From Aotearoamyces nothofagi (taxonomy: Eukaryota; Ascomycota; Leotiomycetes; Leotiales; Tympanidaceae): a stretch of DNA of 64,000 nt. Position numbers and translations under genes: made by a program. Shown one piece after another: positions 1 to 11,579 of the stretch (position 1 is the first letter of the stretch; each line of letters starts with the position of its first letter). The notes beneath the pieces were generated by a model that was given only the letters and a program-made list of their open reading frames with translations, was not told the origin of the DNA and searched no databases. The stretch covers positions 1,240,001-1,304,000 of the forward strand of contig JADDTR010000001.1 of assembly GCA_015345905.1 (NCBI GenBank), in the 5' to 3' direction.

Positions 1-2196
1 ATCGGAATTAATTGTTCCCCCAGAGGTCGAGTGATTGATGCCATTAGAATTTCTACAGTAATCTTGATCCCAATCCTCGTTTTCCCAAGGGTTGCTTGCG
101 CTGCTGTAGTTCACCTCTGGAGCCACGTGAGAATCGGGAGGAAATCGGGCTGCTAGATTAGGTGAAGGCGCTCGGTATAATGAAGAATCGCCGCTATCAG
201 ATCTCAGGTGTTGTCGCACCAAACCACTAAGTCCATTTACTGGACCTAAAGTCGGTGAATCTTCAGGAGGTTCTATATTGTCCTGCTCACGTCTATCGTT
301 CTCTGATGCTCCATCAGAGACGGATATTGATAGGGGGTTGGTCTTAGTCACGCCCCCAGTATTACCAGACCAAGGTTGTAGTCGTGGTTGTCTATTTGCT
401 GGATGTTCCGACTCAGGGGGTCTCTCGCCTCTAGCAAGAGGAGCAGACCGATTTGAACTAGTCACCTGGAGAGGCACAGAGTGGCCCCACGGTGTTCCAT
501 TCATGGTGTCAAACTCTCTTGGCGAGCTCACTGAACTTCCATTAGGAGAATCAAGAAAGACACCTGAAGCAATAAGTTGACTGTCAGGAGTTGGGGGCTC
601 TTTCTTAGAGGAATTAGTCGGGAAAGGCCGAGCTTGCGACACGAATTGGCCTTGTGCAGATGATGAGCGTGATCTGTCAGGTGCATAGGTAGAGTTCGAT
701 TCGCCGCGGTTGCGTGCAGATAAATGCTGGTCCTGTTGAGGTACACGTGACGGCGAGTGTTTCCGTAACGGCGGCGTCTCCCGGCCTTGTTGCATTTGTA
801 GTTGCCGCTGTGTATATTTGTTCTCGTCATACGGCTGTACAGGCTTGTAGAAGGCGCCTAGGGCCGTAGCCTTTCCTTTATCGTTTGGTTGGATTAGAAG
901 ATTGGATTGTTCATCCCCTTCGCTCATTGGTGGACTTAGAGGTGGGGACATAGGGCCATATGATGATTTCGGCGTCTCGGTCAACGTGGATGTTTTGATG
1001 CCGAAATCAAACTTTCCCCGATTCCGAGCTAAAGAAGATGGACTCGAAGGTCCAGAATTTCCTTGGAGCACAGGACTAGTGACTTGAGGGCTGTCCGAGG
1101 CACCTGCCGGTGATGAGCTCAGGCTTGGTGAGGGTGGCCGGGCTCCCAAAGTTCGCTGTCGCGATAAGTTTTCAAGCCTACTCGTTGAAGTGTACTGCTG
1201 GCTATGCAAATGTTGATCCAGACCTGTCTCGTACAACCGTTTACCTTTGGTCATTGTTCGCTCTAATCCAGGCATGTTCGCCTGGTTCGGAATGGCGGGC
1301 GTAGATGGTGAGCTATACCCAGTGACTGAAGGTGCCCGTTGAGAGGTGACAGAAGTTGCAGCAGTAGAAGTTCGGGTCAGAGATGGGTTAGATGATGTTG
1401 TTGAGGATGTTTCCCGGTTTCGGTTGTAGCCCGATATTGGAGGCGATTCGGATCTACGTGGCAGCGAAGACAGCTGGCCATCTTCGATATCGTGTTGCTC
1501 GCGGTCACGTTGCGCTCTTTCCCGCTCCTTGAGCTTCTGGAAGGCGGATTGGCTAACATCATCGTCATAGAGAGCGCGACCTGACATTGCTGCAGCTTCA
1601 CCCCTACCAGTCAGGTTCTTCATGGAAGTAGATCCACTCATTGGGATCTTATAAATCTTTTGACGACCTCCGAACAGGTTATTGCTTTCTCCATTTTTTG
1701 GACGGCTCATGATGCTACCCCCACGCGTTATATCCTCATCAGTGCCATAGCCATCTATGGAATAAGAAGAATCCGCCCTGTCTAAGGCGAATGGCCGCCG
1801 TGCGGAACTTTTGATAGATGACACTTCGGCAATGTCAGCTAGGCCAGTTGATTGAAACCCAAAATCACCAAGCCTTGACTGCCGTTTTGGGAAAAGAACA
1901 CTATCATCACTCGCTTTTCCAATCTTTGATTTTGGGTCGTCCTGTTCTCGGAGCATAGAAAACCGAGCAGACAAGCCACTCATCAGCAGGCTGGTTCTAA
2001 AATCGTCAGATGAGGGCAGCGCGTTAGTCAGATCTAGTTCAAGCCTCTGTTCCGGCTCAGTGACAGGTTTCTTGCCCAGTCGGAATGTCTTGCTGGCCTT
2101 CAGACCTGGCAAGTATGGGGTATCGGAGTCATTTGATGGGCGTTCGGCAGTTTCTGTCGTCTCCTTCGCCCTCTTCTTCGTTCGAAAGCGGTTCAT
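1..2196 (-). CDS. Conserved fungal protein of unknown function, N-terminal part (runs off window)
   Basis: On the minus strand one frame stays open from an ATG at 2196 to the first base of the window (732 codons, no stop), so the gene continues to the left. The start region reads MNRFRTKKRAKET and is followed by a block with the motifs FRTSLLMSGLSARFSMLREQ, DDSVLFPKRQSRL and NNLFGGRQKIYKIP. From memory this N-terminal block recurs in many Pezizomycotina proteins without a named function. The rest is rich in Ser, Pro, Gln and Arg and looks intrinsically disordered, with no catalytic motif, signal peptide or membrane segment. A short charged stretch near residues 220-240 (FQKLKERERAQRDREQ) could form a coiled coil. 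The start is supported by codon quality beginning at this ATG. Reading frame is very likely real; function unknown. Confidence 0.8.
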   Translation of the reverse strand, partial: MNRFRTKKRAKETTETAERPSNDSDTPYLPGLKASKTFRLGKKPVTEPEQRLELDLTNALPSSDDFRTSLLMSGLSARFSMLREQDDPKSKIGKASDDSVLFPKRQSRLGDFGFQSTGLADIAEVSSIKSSARRPFALDRADSSYSIDGYGTDEDITRGGSIMSRPKNGESNNLFGGRQKIYKIPMSGSTSMKNLTGRGEAAAMSGRALYDDDVSQSAFQKLKERERAQRDREQHDIEDGQLSSLPRRSESPPISGYNRNRETSSTTSSNPSLTRTSTAATSVTSQRAPSVTGYSSPSTPAIPNQANMPGLERTMTKGKRLYETGLDQHLHSQQYTSTSRLENLSRQRTLGARPPSPSLSSSPAGASDSPQVTSPVLQGNSGPSSPSSLARNRGKFDFGIKTSTLTETPKSSYGPMSPPLSPPMSEGDEQSNLLIQPNDKGKATALGAFYKPVQPYDENKYTQRQLQMQQGRETPPLRKHSPSRVPQQDQHLSARNRGESNSTYAPDRSRSSSAQGQFVSQARPFPTNSSKKEPPTPDSQLIASGVFLDSPNGSSVSSPREFDTMNGTPWGHSVPLQVTSSNRSAPLARGERPPESEHPANRQPRLQPWSGNTGGVTKTNPLSISVSDGASENDRREQDNIEPPEDSPTLGPVNGLSGLVRQHLRSDSGDSSLYRAPSPNLAARFPPDSHVAPEVNYSSASNPWENEDWDQDYCRNSNGINHSTSGGTINSD

Positions 2197-3798
2197 GTTT
2201 GCGGCGTCGACGGATTAAGATCCGGACCTATAGCAGAGTAAGCATTGCCGTCAAAAGAACTAGCCAGGGCTGTGGTGCTGACTGTAATATGGTTGCTTGA
2301 GCAAGCTTTGAGACTCGGTCGCGAATCCTCCACGACTAAATTTGCCCAGGGATAACTATCTGTCGAGAATCGATATCGCAGACATGTAGATGAGGTAACG
2401 ATCCGAGTTTCTGTACCCGTAAGACAAAGAGGAATTTGCAGATCTGCGGCAGAGTAAGCATAAGCATTTGAGGACAGTACAGACGATATTACAGGCAAAG
2501 GCCACATACGGGTGTCTAGTAGAGTGAAAGCTGGTGATGATCGACGCAACTTCTTAGAGCGCCCAGATCAGAAGGGTATTCTACCCGTAGACGATATCAA
2601 ATAACGGTTCTGATATTCGTGAAAATCAAACGGAGCAGATGTCTATACAACTGCGCGAACGGCTAAATGAATGTAGAGAACTTGATGCAATATATTGGTA
2701 TCTCGAGGGTTAGAAACTGCTTTGCTGCGAAGTTCGATATTTACGTCGTGCTCAAGGAGTGAGCAGCCCTGAAAGCCCGGCGGTGTCCCAGCCCTGGATG
2801 TCTCAGTCCAGATAGATGGAGTTCTTTTGGGGTGCGGAGGCGTCGAAAATGAGTGGTTCGTGCTCCGTTTGCTGTAGTTGTTTGAGATTCTCCTCAGACC
2901 TTGCGCCCCGGCGGTCGAAGATTCCAAGACGAGAAACGGCCGAACGGTCGGTATTATGCTTTATGCTTTGTCCTGGCGACGAAAGACCCGGGCACTCTCG
3001 AGTGTACCGGAGGAAAAGAGCGTTGGTGAAGGAGTGTGTAGACGGTGCTGGGAGGCAATCGATTGGAGATGGTTATGGGCAGAGCAGTCCAAGATCGCGT
3101 TCTCGGTGCTGGAGGATCCCTGCCGGCTATGTTATGCACTACAAGAATTAAGGTGCCAGGCACGGTTCGCCGGTCGTGTGTTGTGTTGTGGATAAGAGGG
3201 CACAAATAGCAAAACGAGGGCAGAGAGGGCAAAGAGCGTAGAGGGCGTAGGGAGGAGGGAGGAGAGAGGAGAGGACAGAGGGCAGAGAGCAGAGAGCATC
3301 CGCAGGGCACTGGGTAAAGAATCGGGTACAGGCTGTATGCGTCTCGCGAGACGGCATTGCTGCTGGCTGTGGTTGCAGGCCGCCAGAGCATGCGAACCGC
3401 CCACGCGCGTGGGAAAGAGGCTTCGCCCTTCTGCGCCTGACTCCCCGTCGGCGTCCCTGCTAGCCCGGCGGCAGCCTAGTGCGGCCTGGTGGGAGGATTA
3501 AAGCGACAAATGATCGATCTATTATTACAGTAGCGAGCGAGAGTCGAGGTCGCGGGCATTTAGACTTCAACGTCCAGCGCCCAGCGCCCAGCGCCATCGA
3601 CAGGGAAAGGCGACACAACACGGGAGGCATGCAGTCCGCCAGCCATCTTGCCTGCAGCATGCCTGGTCCCCGCAGATTGTATGCTGCGAAGATGGCCAAG
3701 ATGGCCGAGATGGCCAAGGTTGCGAAGATTGCGGCCTCCTACAAGATGACGCATTAATTACAACGAAGCTTTGCGTGCCGCGGTTCGGGCTATGCAGT

Positions 3799-3830
3799 CA
3801 GTGCCAGCCAGTGCCAGCCAGTGCCGGTCA
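3799..3830. repeat. 10-bp tandem repeat, about 3 copies
   Basis: The unit CAGTGCCAGC is repeated about three times, the last copy diverged. It lies in the GC-rich spacer. Confidence 0.8.
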
Positions 3831-4089
3831 GCATCGTGTCGCGACTCCATGGTATGATTGATGGTGGCTAAATTGATGATATCTCCAGTACCGTGCGTAG
3901 CCGACCATCGGGTGCATGTTGCTCTGGCCTGCATGCACTCCCTCCAGTTCCGTACGGTTCATGGCATCGGATGGCCTGGCATGGCACGGCATGGCATGGC
4001 CGAGTCGACTCGCTCCTCCAGAGTTCCGTCCTGTGCATCCTGACGGGCCTTTGCTGATACAGTAAGGTTCTGCAAGTCCAATGCGTGTC

Positions 4090-4154
4090 CACTATACACT
4101 ACACACTCACTATACGCCCACTATACTCCCACTATACGCTATACACTATACGCT
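4090..4154. repeat. CACTATAC-type degenerate repeat
   Basis: About seven imperfect copies of CACTATAC or CACTATACGC follow one another with irregular spacing. Nothing suggests a gene. Confidence 0.75.
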
Positions 4155-5270
4155 GAACTTACGTATGGATCCTCCCAGCTTAGTACCTCATGTGGCATAA
4201 GGCAATGTGGCCCTTCGGGCAATGAAGTGCGTCTCGACTGTAGAATGGATGCTTCGATTGTTTTTTTTTTCTCTCTCCGGTGCTAATGCAGCTTCATCTC
4301 ATCGCCGCATCCTTTGCCCATCAATAATGAGCGTCGGTAACTTGTTAGTCCGAGAGAGGAATCGCCCATTCCTAATCGTTCAGCGCAGGTCCAAGCTTCG
4401 GTTCCTAGGCTTGTGGGAATCGTGGCCCGCGACTCTCTGGCGGGGTTGCGGATGTTTCTTGCTCCCTGCATCCTGATGCTTCCAATTGTACAGGTGCACC
4501 CCAGGGCAGGATGAGAAGGACCTTACCGCACGCTATCTGAGATGGCCACTCTACAGTACTATATCTCTGGGTCCTCGGAGCCGCCAGCAATCCAGCTGCA
4601 CTCGGGTTCCATCCGCCGTTTTCCAGTGGGCTTGTACTTGTACGAGTCGGGATATCCATAAGGCTGTTCTCCTGTACGTACAGTACAAGTCCATCGACCG
4701 CACTTCGCAGTACCGTGCTGTATATTCTTCAGGGTCTCTCTTTTCCCTGTTCTCGAGCAAGACCCTCGGGCAGAGTCGCGTCGAGCTCGTGTCCAGCTAT
4801 GATACAAATCTAACACTGTGCGCATTCTGCTGCATCTACATATCAGAACGCAGTGATCTGCTCGCAAAGGCATGTTCAATAATCTGGTACATGCGATTTG
4901 AAATTGACATTGCTCTGCGGAATATGCTCTTGGCTGCAACAGGCAATTTAATCTCACGAGCGAGCATGCCCGTTTCGATGGTGTCGCGCGTAGCCGGATA
5001 GGGGCTGGCGGCATGGGTAACGACATGGATTGGCCAGTCCATCCACAGCGACGGGTCCGCCGCCCTTCCGCGGGCCACTCATCGCGGCCAGGTACCTGGC
5101 GCTTGTCCGCTTTTGCACCTAGCACAGCCAATCAAGCGAAATTTGCACTCAAATTCTCGGGAACAAGCGACGAGCGGGCGCCCATGGCATCCCTGTCCGG
5201 ACGCAGGGCGGGCGGGGCCTTCAGGTCGGCGGGCAAAGAGAGCGTCAGTGGCCCCCAGCTCGGTGGCCTT

Positions 5271-5330
5271 CAGCGGTCCTCAGCGGTCCTCAGCGGTCCT
5301 CAGCGGCCCTCAGCGGCCCTCAACGGCCCC
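5271..5330. repeat. 10-bp tandem repeat, 6 copies
   Basis: CAGCGGTCCT occurs three times, then CAGCGGCCCT twice, then CAACGGCCCC, all in exact 10-bp register. The copies change stepwise from left to right. Confidence 0.9.
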
Positions 5331-7659
5331 TAACAAGCCCTGAAGAGCTGTCCAGCAGGCATTTGTCTGAGACGCTCGGGACTCGTGGGAGCAGGAATGT
5401 TCCAGGGTGGCCCACGCTGCTAGCATAGCACTGCATCCTCCTCCGGCTGCACAGGTGCTGTACGGTGCTGTACAGTGTACAGCTACAGCACTTGCCGTAC
5501 TGCTGTAGGGGATCTGCTGTAGGGGATGTCCGTCCCGCCGTCGCATCCTGCACAATCACCGAACTTCCCACGACGGGTACCCGAGAGGCCCGCCGTCCGA
5601 CGAGAAAACTCTGGAGGCTATGGAGACAAGACAAATCAAATAGACCCCTTGCAGCAGTTCATGTTGGCGAGACAACAGCGCTCTGTGCCGTGCGCCGTGC
5701 GCCGTGCGAAGCCTTCTAACAGCAGACATCTCCTGTCCCAGAAGCCGTGGGTTCTTGTATGCACGGCAGGAACCGTACTGTACGTAGAGAGCGCTGCACC
5801 CGAGACTACAGGAGAGATTCTTCAGGAGGGGGAGCACATCGCTGCGCTATACATGCGACCGCTGACTCAATGCATGTCGGATCATATCATATCATTACAA
5901 TCTCATTCCTCTTCCCCTCATCGATCCTCGTCATCAATCAATCCCCCATTCCACCTGCTAGCTCTCGGGGTGCTATAAAAGGCGTGTTTTGTCAGCGGCA
6001 GGCCGGCAGCTACCTTCACACTAAAGAACGCCTCGTCACGACTCCCACACGCGACGAGCCCTCTACCTCGTGATTCAGCAACGACTTCAGCTAGGAGGTC
6101 ACGGGGTTTGGAAATCGTCTGGCTCCTCAATGAAGAAGTAGAGCGACGGCTTGTGGAGCCGCACAGATATGGGGTCCCACGTCAAGTGTGCAAATAAAAC
6201 ACTCATCAACTTGCCACTTTGAAATGAACGCGGGCCCAACAGTATATCCTCTCCCACATCTACTCGCAACAGCTAGCTATACAGGATGATCCTAGCCCTC
6301 ATGTACTCCTTTGAATCCATGTCACACCGGTCTGTCTCATCCAAAAAGATCCCGCATCACCATCCCGTCGCTCAGCCGCGTCGCGGGAGGCGGAGATTAA
6401 TCCAAGATAACAAGTATCAAAAGCTGCTATTTCGTGTCATGTATGGCATACCAAGGAACGCGATCCTAGCACGTCGCGACCGGTAGCAGGATTAGGATTA
6501 GCAGCTCATTGTTGTATTGCTACGGCATTTGCTTGACCTGGATCTCGGGATTTTGAGGGGGGTGGTTCGTGTTGGGCTGCTGGCCTCAGGCCTTAAGGCC
6601 TTGTGTATAGGAGTAGCGTCAGGGAATACTCGCTTTACGAGTATCAGTACATGTCTCACACTTCAGCTCTTCTCTCTCTTCCTTAGACGCTAGCATATAT
6701 GCGAGAGTCTACCCTGGGTCTGTCAGCTCAGTATCCCTTGAGGTCTTTCGTGTACTCTACGATTTCTAGATCAAGGAATAGGAATTCGCGCTGATCTGAA
6801 ATGGTGCAACGAGTGGATGTCAAGTAGCCAGATATACTTACTATTCAGGCTCTTGATGCGAAATCACCCCGTGCAGAGTCTAGCTGGGTAGCGATTGATC
6901 CTCATGCATGGGTGGCATGTACTTTATCTTCGCTGGCCATCCCCTCATCATGTCTCGGAGAGCCCTCGAGCACTGGCCTAAAGCTGTCGAAGATACCACG
7001 TGGAACTCTGAAACGAGCAGTACCACATTCTTTCGGTTCAAAACATACACAAAACTTTCGATATCATACATCATACCCCGAGTGCTGTCACCGTTGCTCC
7101 CGGTCGGCATTTACTCTTCTCGGGGCTGTGAGATCGGAAACATCCAACGTGAATCATTTGAAAAAAGGATTCTCGGAAGGGATTGTTAGGTAATCGAATC
7201 GGCCAACGCTGCAGTACAAGCTTTCTGAGACTTCTATATGCAGATCCTTCTATGCTTTTCATCTTAACCTAAGACTTCCCACCTGTGGTGATCTAATCTA
7301 ATCATGTTAGGAGAGGCATTCCTGAACACTTTTCTGCTCCTTTTCGGTAAAGAGGGGGGTATAGGCAAAAGACAGAGGTGATGAGGCGCTTCAGAGGGTA
7401 GGTTATAACTAAATGGGCCTCTCTCGCCGATAACTGATAGGAGCTTTTTTAGGATGGTTAGGCTATATTTTATACCATCATTAACCTATTGTTTTCAGAT
7501 AAAAAGTGCCTACGTAAGGAGCTTTGCTTCATTTGGTCTTATACTCTATACCCTATCTCCTAGGAGTTCTTAACGGAGGTGCACAGTAACTGCGAACGTT
7601 TGATGATGGCTAAGCCCAGCATCACCAGTATACGCACTGCAGAGGACAAGGCCATGAAC

Positions 7660-7900
7660 AATGATGATGGCTTTAATGATTAGTAAAAATAATTTATAAA
7701 ATTCTTTGTCCTGTTTCAATCATTCCTAGGATTTTTCAGTTTGTTCAATTATTCTATGACGACATTCTGTATTTAGATTATTTGTCGAGAACAAAAGGTT
7801 AAGTTAGTTGATAATCATTAATCAAATATTTTAAAGACGATTAACAGATATTCTATGGCCCACAGACCATTTCCTTTCACTGATTATCTAAATATTGAAA
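7660..7900. other. Strongly AT-rich segment
   Basis: Counting bases in 7681-7860 gives 46 G or C in 180 (about 25 percent), against near 50 percent in the coding neighbourhood. All frames carry stops. Such islands in filamentous ascomycetes often derive from repeats mutated by repeat-induced point mutation, but no element family is recognisable here. Confidence 0.6.
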
Positions 7901-8582
7901 CGTATCACGGGATACAACGCCTAGAATATTAACTGACATGATTGAATCTGAGAATTAGCAGGTAGGTTCGATCAGATAGCGCTTGTCGAACCGCTGTTAT
8001 ACGAAATCTTAAAGGTTAAAAGCTAATAATAACTTTGCTCCATGCGATTGCACTGTAGGAATCATTATACACTACAAACCCCTAGTACCCTAACGTCCTA
8101 CAAGGCCTTGAAACGAGAAAATTGCTATGAATACTTCGTGAAGCTTGAAAGCTGTAGAATAATTACAAATCCAGTCGAATTAATCTCGAACGTTGTGCTG
8201 GTGTCATTGTAAGACTCCTGGGTTTAGCAGTCTTTAGTACAGCCAACGAACCTGCTCAAGCCAAATAAGAAGCTATAATCTATCACCATCTTACTGCTCT
8301 ATCAACCATTGCCAATAATTCTGTTGAAGAGGTCCCATGGCAGGTGCGTGGTGCTTCGTAAGCCTCACTCGTCAGGCAGCAATACAAAATTGCGGGGAGT
8401 TGCAGTTTTGAAATCGTAGTGAGAGACAACCGCCAAAGTTCCAAGCTGGCTGTTGCAACCCCATTGTCTACCTATAACTTACGGTAGACTCCCCAAGTCC
8501 TACATGACTGACCTCGTGGTCATCGTCGAACCTTGGGGACGTCAATCGGTCAGATAAGCAGTTGACTTGTCCGACTGCCAAC

Positions 8583-10885
8583 ATGGCACCTCAAGACTCA
8601 GCCAAAGCTCCACAGAGCCGGCCACGTCCTACCAATAGATCGATTGTTCCGGCAATTCCACTTCCTTATATCCAGAAGCGCCAGAAACAAGCGCCACCGG
8701 CAAAGAAAGTCGAGATAGAGCCCGCTTCTGCACCGAAAGCGGAAGCTGCAACTTCATCTTCGCCAGCGGCTGTCGACAGATCACCTGCGGTTGGGAATGG
8801 TTCCTTAGAGGCGGATGTTGGCATAGAGACTATAGAATCTACCACACCTGCTACTCCGGTCACTCAGGCGGTGGATGATGATGCAAACGGTCCGCTTAAT
8901 AAGGATATTCCAGAGACGTCCCCGCAAACCTCACTTGAAGGTAAGCCGCAGCCTTCTTTTCTTTTCGGCTGTCCACAGTGAGATATCGTTTGAGCATCGC
9001 TAATATACAAGTAGATAATGTCGAACAGACACCTCCTTTAGCTTCCTCTGATAACCAGTCGTCGACTTCCCGATCTACCTACAATATGCCGCCTGCATTT
9101 GTCCCTGCGAATCAAAGCTACTCCGTCCTGCAAACCGAACCTGTAAAGCTCCCAAGACAGCCTTCCTTCGGCAGCCAGTACCCAATGCATCATACACATC
9201 CAAGTGCTGGTAGTTTGGTCTTTGGTGGCTATTCAGAATCAACCAACTCATCTCCAGCACCACCTGTCTCTGTACAATATCCGCTTCACTATCCAGATAA
9301 CGGACGTGGACAGGCTCATCAGTATATGAACGGAGGTCATATGCATGGCTTTTCCAACGGATTCACACCCGTTGGACCCGCGGGCCCTGCTGGCTACTAT
9401 CCTCGTCAAGACGGTAACTTGAACCAAAACCATAGCGGAGATGCACGTGGGCAGATGGCCTCTTTCAACCCTCCTGATAATTACAATATGTCAAGTCCGT
9501 CCGCAGGTGCCGACAATCAACGTTTCCCCACGTATGATCCACCAACCCCGCATAGTTTCCAGGGCTCACAGTCATCGGCTCCAAATGACCAGGAGAACAA
9601 CGGCCCGCCATTCTTCAACCAGTATGCTACTGCAGTCATTTCTAATGGCAGCAACGGCAATGTTGAGGATGTGCGTCTTTACCATCAACCTCGCCCGAAA
9701 GGTCGCACTGGCTCGCAGTCATTTGCTATTGGCCAAGGCAATTATCCACAAACTGGCTTGGCTCAGCCTCCAATGCCGCCAGCCATGGATACACTTGATG
9801 GGCTCCTGGGATATCTCCAAAGCCAGTTTTCTGACCCGAAATTTGCGGATTCGACACTGGAACTGCGATATTCGGATGATAGGGCCACTCCAGTTCGCAT
9901 TCCTGGCCATAACCTGCTCTTTGCCCGCAGTCCTACGCTTGAGAATCTCATCACAGATCAAGCTCGTGAATCTAACATACTATTCATTGAGTCTGATGAC
10001 CGGTTCTTGCGCTCGGATGGATTCTGGCTGGCCGTTCAGAGATTGTATGGGGGTCCACTTCTTGACTGGGGTGCATCTGCAGCTGCAGCTGTATCTGTCT
10101 CGTCTCAAATTTCGTCTGCTACACCAGGCACTCCCGCCGATCGATTTGATCTTGCCCTTGGATACGCTGCTGCTGGCCATGTCCTTCAGATACCACCTGT
10201 CGTCAATCGAGGCATTGACATTGCTAGCCATTTCATCAGCTGGTTGTCACTGGAAAAGGCGCTTGACTTCGCACTCGAGGGGGGTTTAGACTCGCAGTGG
10301 ACGCTGGAAGACAACCAAGTTGCTCCTTTTCAGAGTACATATGGCCCTGCTGTCAACATGCTCATTAACAGTGCACTTAACTTCATAACTACAACTTTCC
10401 CTCCCAACTTTGAACTAGATATCACAGCTCCCGAGCCAGCACATAACCGTCGTTTGCCTCTCGTCAAAGATACCCGTCCAGCACCATCCAACCCTCGTCT
10501 CAGCTCGATCAAATTCGGCGACCATCCTAGCGAAGATACTATTCGTTCCTCAAGCAACCCAACTACCTACACCCTTTCAAAGGTCCTTCTCAACCTGCCC
10601 TTCCAGCTGCTGAAATACGTGCTGGAGTCTTCCCGTCTTGGTAACGTTCACGGCTGGGCAACTACAACACTGCGACAAAACGTCATGTACGCCGTCGTTG
10701 AAGAACGCGAGAAGAGACGCACCAAGGCTCGCGAAAGCAGGAGCATTTCCAATGCCGAGCGCAGTACAAATCGCAAGCAGTGGGAGGCTGTCGGATGGCA
10801 GGAGAGCCTTATTCCACCTTATGGCCATGGCGAAGCCTCCACATTATGTCGGACGTGGGTCGATTTCGTACTCCAAGACAGCTAG
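8583..10885 (+). CDS. BTB/POZ-like domain protein with long disordered N-terminus
   Basis: Two exons (8583-8940 and 9012-10885) give 743 residues. The 71-nt intron has a GTAAGC donor, a GCTAAT branch site and a CAAG acceptor, and joins ...TSLE to VDNV... in frame. The start MAPQDSAKAP was chosen over a weaker upstream codon. Residues 1-370 are Pro, Ser and Gln rich and probably disordered. From about residue 378 a folded part begins (DGLLGYLQSQFSDPKFAD...) with a BTB-like pattern: a helix, then 'DSTLEL', 'VRIPGHNLLFARSPTL'. The C-terminal part is helical with a basic stretch (EEREKRRTKARESR). This type of protein is widespread in Pezizomycotina without an assigned role. The BTB call is inference from pattern, not a search result. 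Confidence 0.85.
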
Positions 10886-11579
10886 AACCAACCATACCAC
10901 TTTATCAAACGCGAAGATGGAAAAGGTGAATTCAGACAAGATGATATCTCGGAGCACGACCAATACACGCGGTGCATTATGGCGTTTAGTAATTTCGAGT
11001 TTCTGAAACGTATCAACGGGGCCACTGTCTTTGCATAGAGGGACGATTAATGCTCTGGCCTCCCTTGGCTTGCCTACTTGCACGGCTTTAATGCATGATT
11101 ATGACATGGTAAGGGAAACCTGGAATGGGATTTTCAGAAGCAAAATGAAGGGATTGTGGAAATCAAAAAGCCTGTGTTAATGGAGAGGAGAAGGAAAAGA
11201 GGGGCATCGATAGGTAGTTAGAGGGCTTAATATGAACGTCTTTGAGCGTAGTCGCTGAATCTTTGGTTCGGAAATGCGATGATACTCGTACAGATGCTAA
11301 ACCTAAGGATTCAGTAGCCAATTTACATTAATGGTAATGCAATATTTGATTATTTCACGTTGTGCCGACTTGAACGATTCGGATATCTTGGATAATAGTA
11401 TAGAGCACACACACGCCAATTTAATTCTTATGGAGTATCTGACATGTCACCGATCATCAGCCTTTGCCCGGCGCGAGGCACGTCTTCTAAAGGGATGTCC
11501 CGAGGTTGCAATATAGTACAGTATGGGGGGTACAACACAATGGCCTGGTTCCAGGTATTATTACCTCTTCTGCTCCCGA
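10886..11579. other. Convergent 3' intergenic spacer
   Basis: This spacer lies between the 3' ends of the BTB-like gene and the THOC1-kinase gene. It is moderately AT-rich, and no open frame or repeat of note was seen. Confidence 0.6.

Larger units (their letters stand above)
2197..8582. other. Gene-poor intergenic region, 6.4 kb
   Basis: No convincing gene was found here. The left part (about 3.0-6.1 kb) is GC-rich and carries several short tandem repeats, a purine-rich tract (3190-3305) and overlapping open frames on both strands without homology or codon signal, for example 4486-5001 plus against 4559-5131 minus. A TATAAAA at about 5970, followed by a pyrimidine-rich stretch, could be a promoter, but no supported gene follows it. 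The right part (about 7.2-8.3 kb) is AT-rich with stops in all frames and looks like decayed or non-coding DNA. Confidence 0.6.

Noticed and set aside
4486-5131. Overlapping 171-codon plus and 190-codon minus frames
   Set aside because: Both are open only because this GC-rich stretch has few stops; neither has conserved-looking motifs or splice signals, and they contradict each other.
5526-5978. 150-codon ATG-started plus frame
   Set aside because: Several other plus frames overlap it, composition drifts along its length and no domain is recognisable.
7200-8340. Possible transposon or virus-derived relic
   Set aside because: The DNA is AT-rich and undecodable, but no terminal repeats, target duplications or protein motifs are visible, so no family can be named.
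9441-10289. 282-codon plus frame inside the BTB-like gene
   Set aside because: It overlaps the main frame in another phase; the composition is that of an out-of-frame reading of a coding region.
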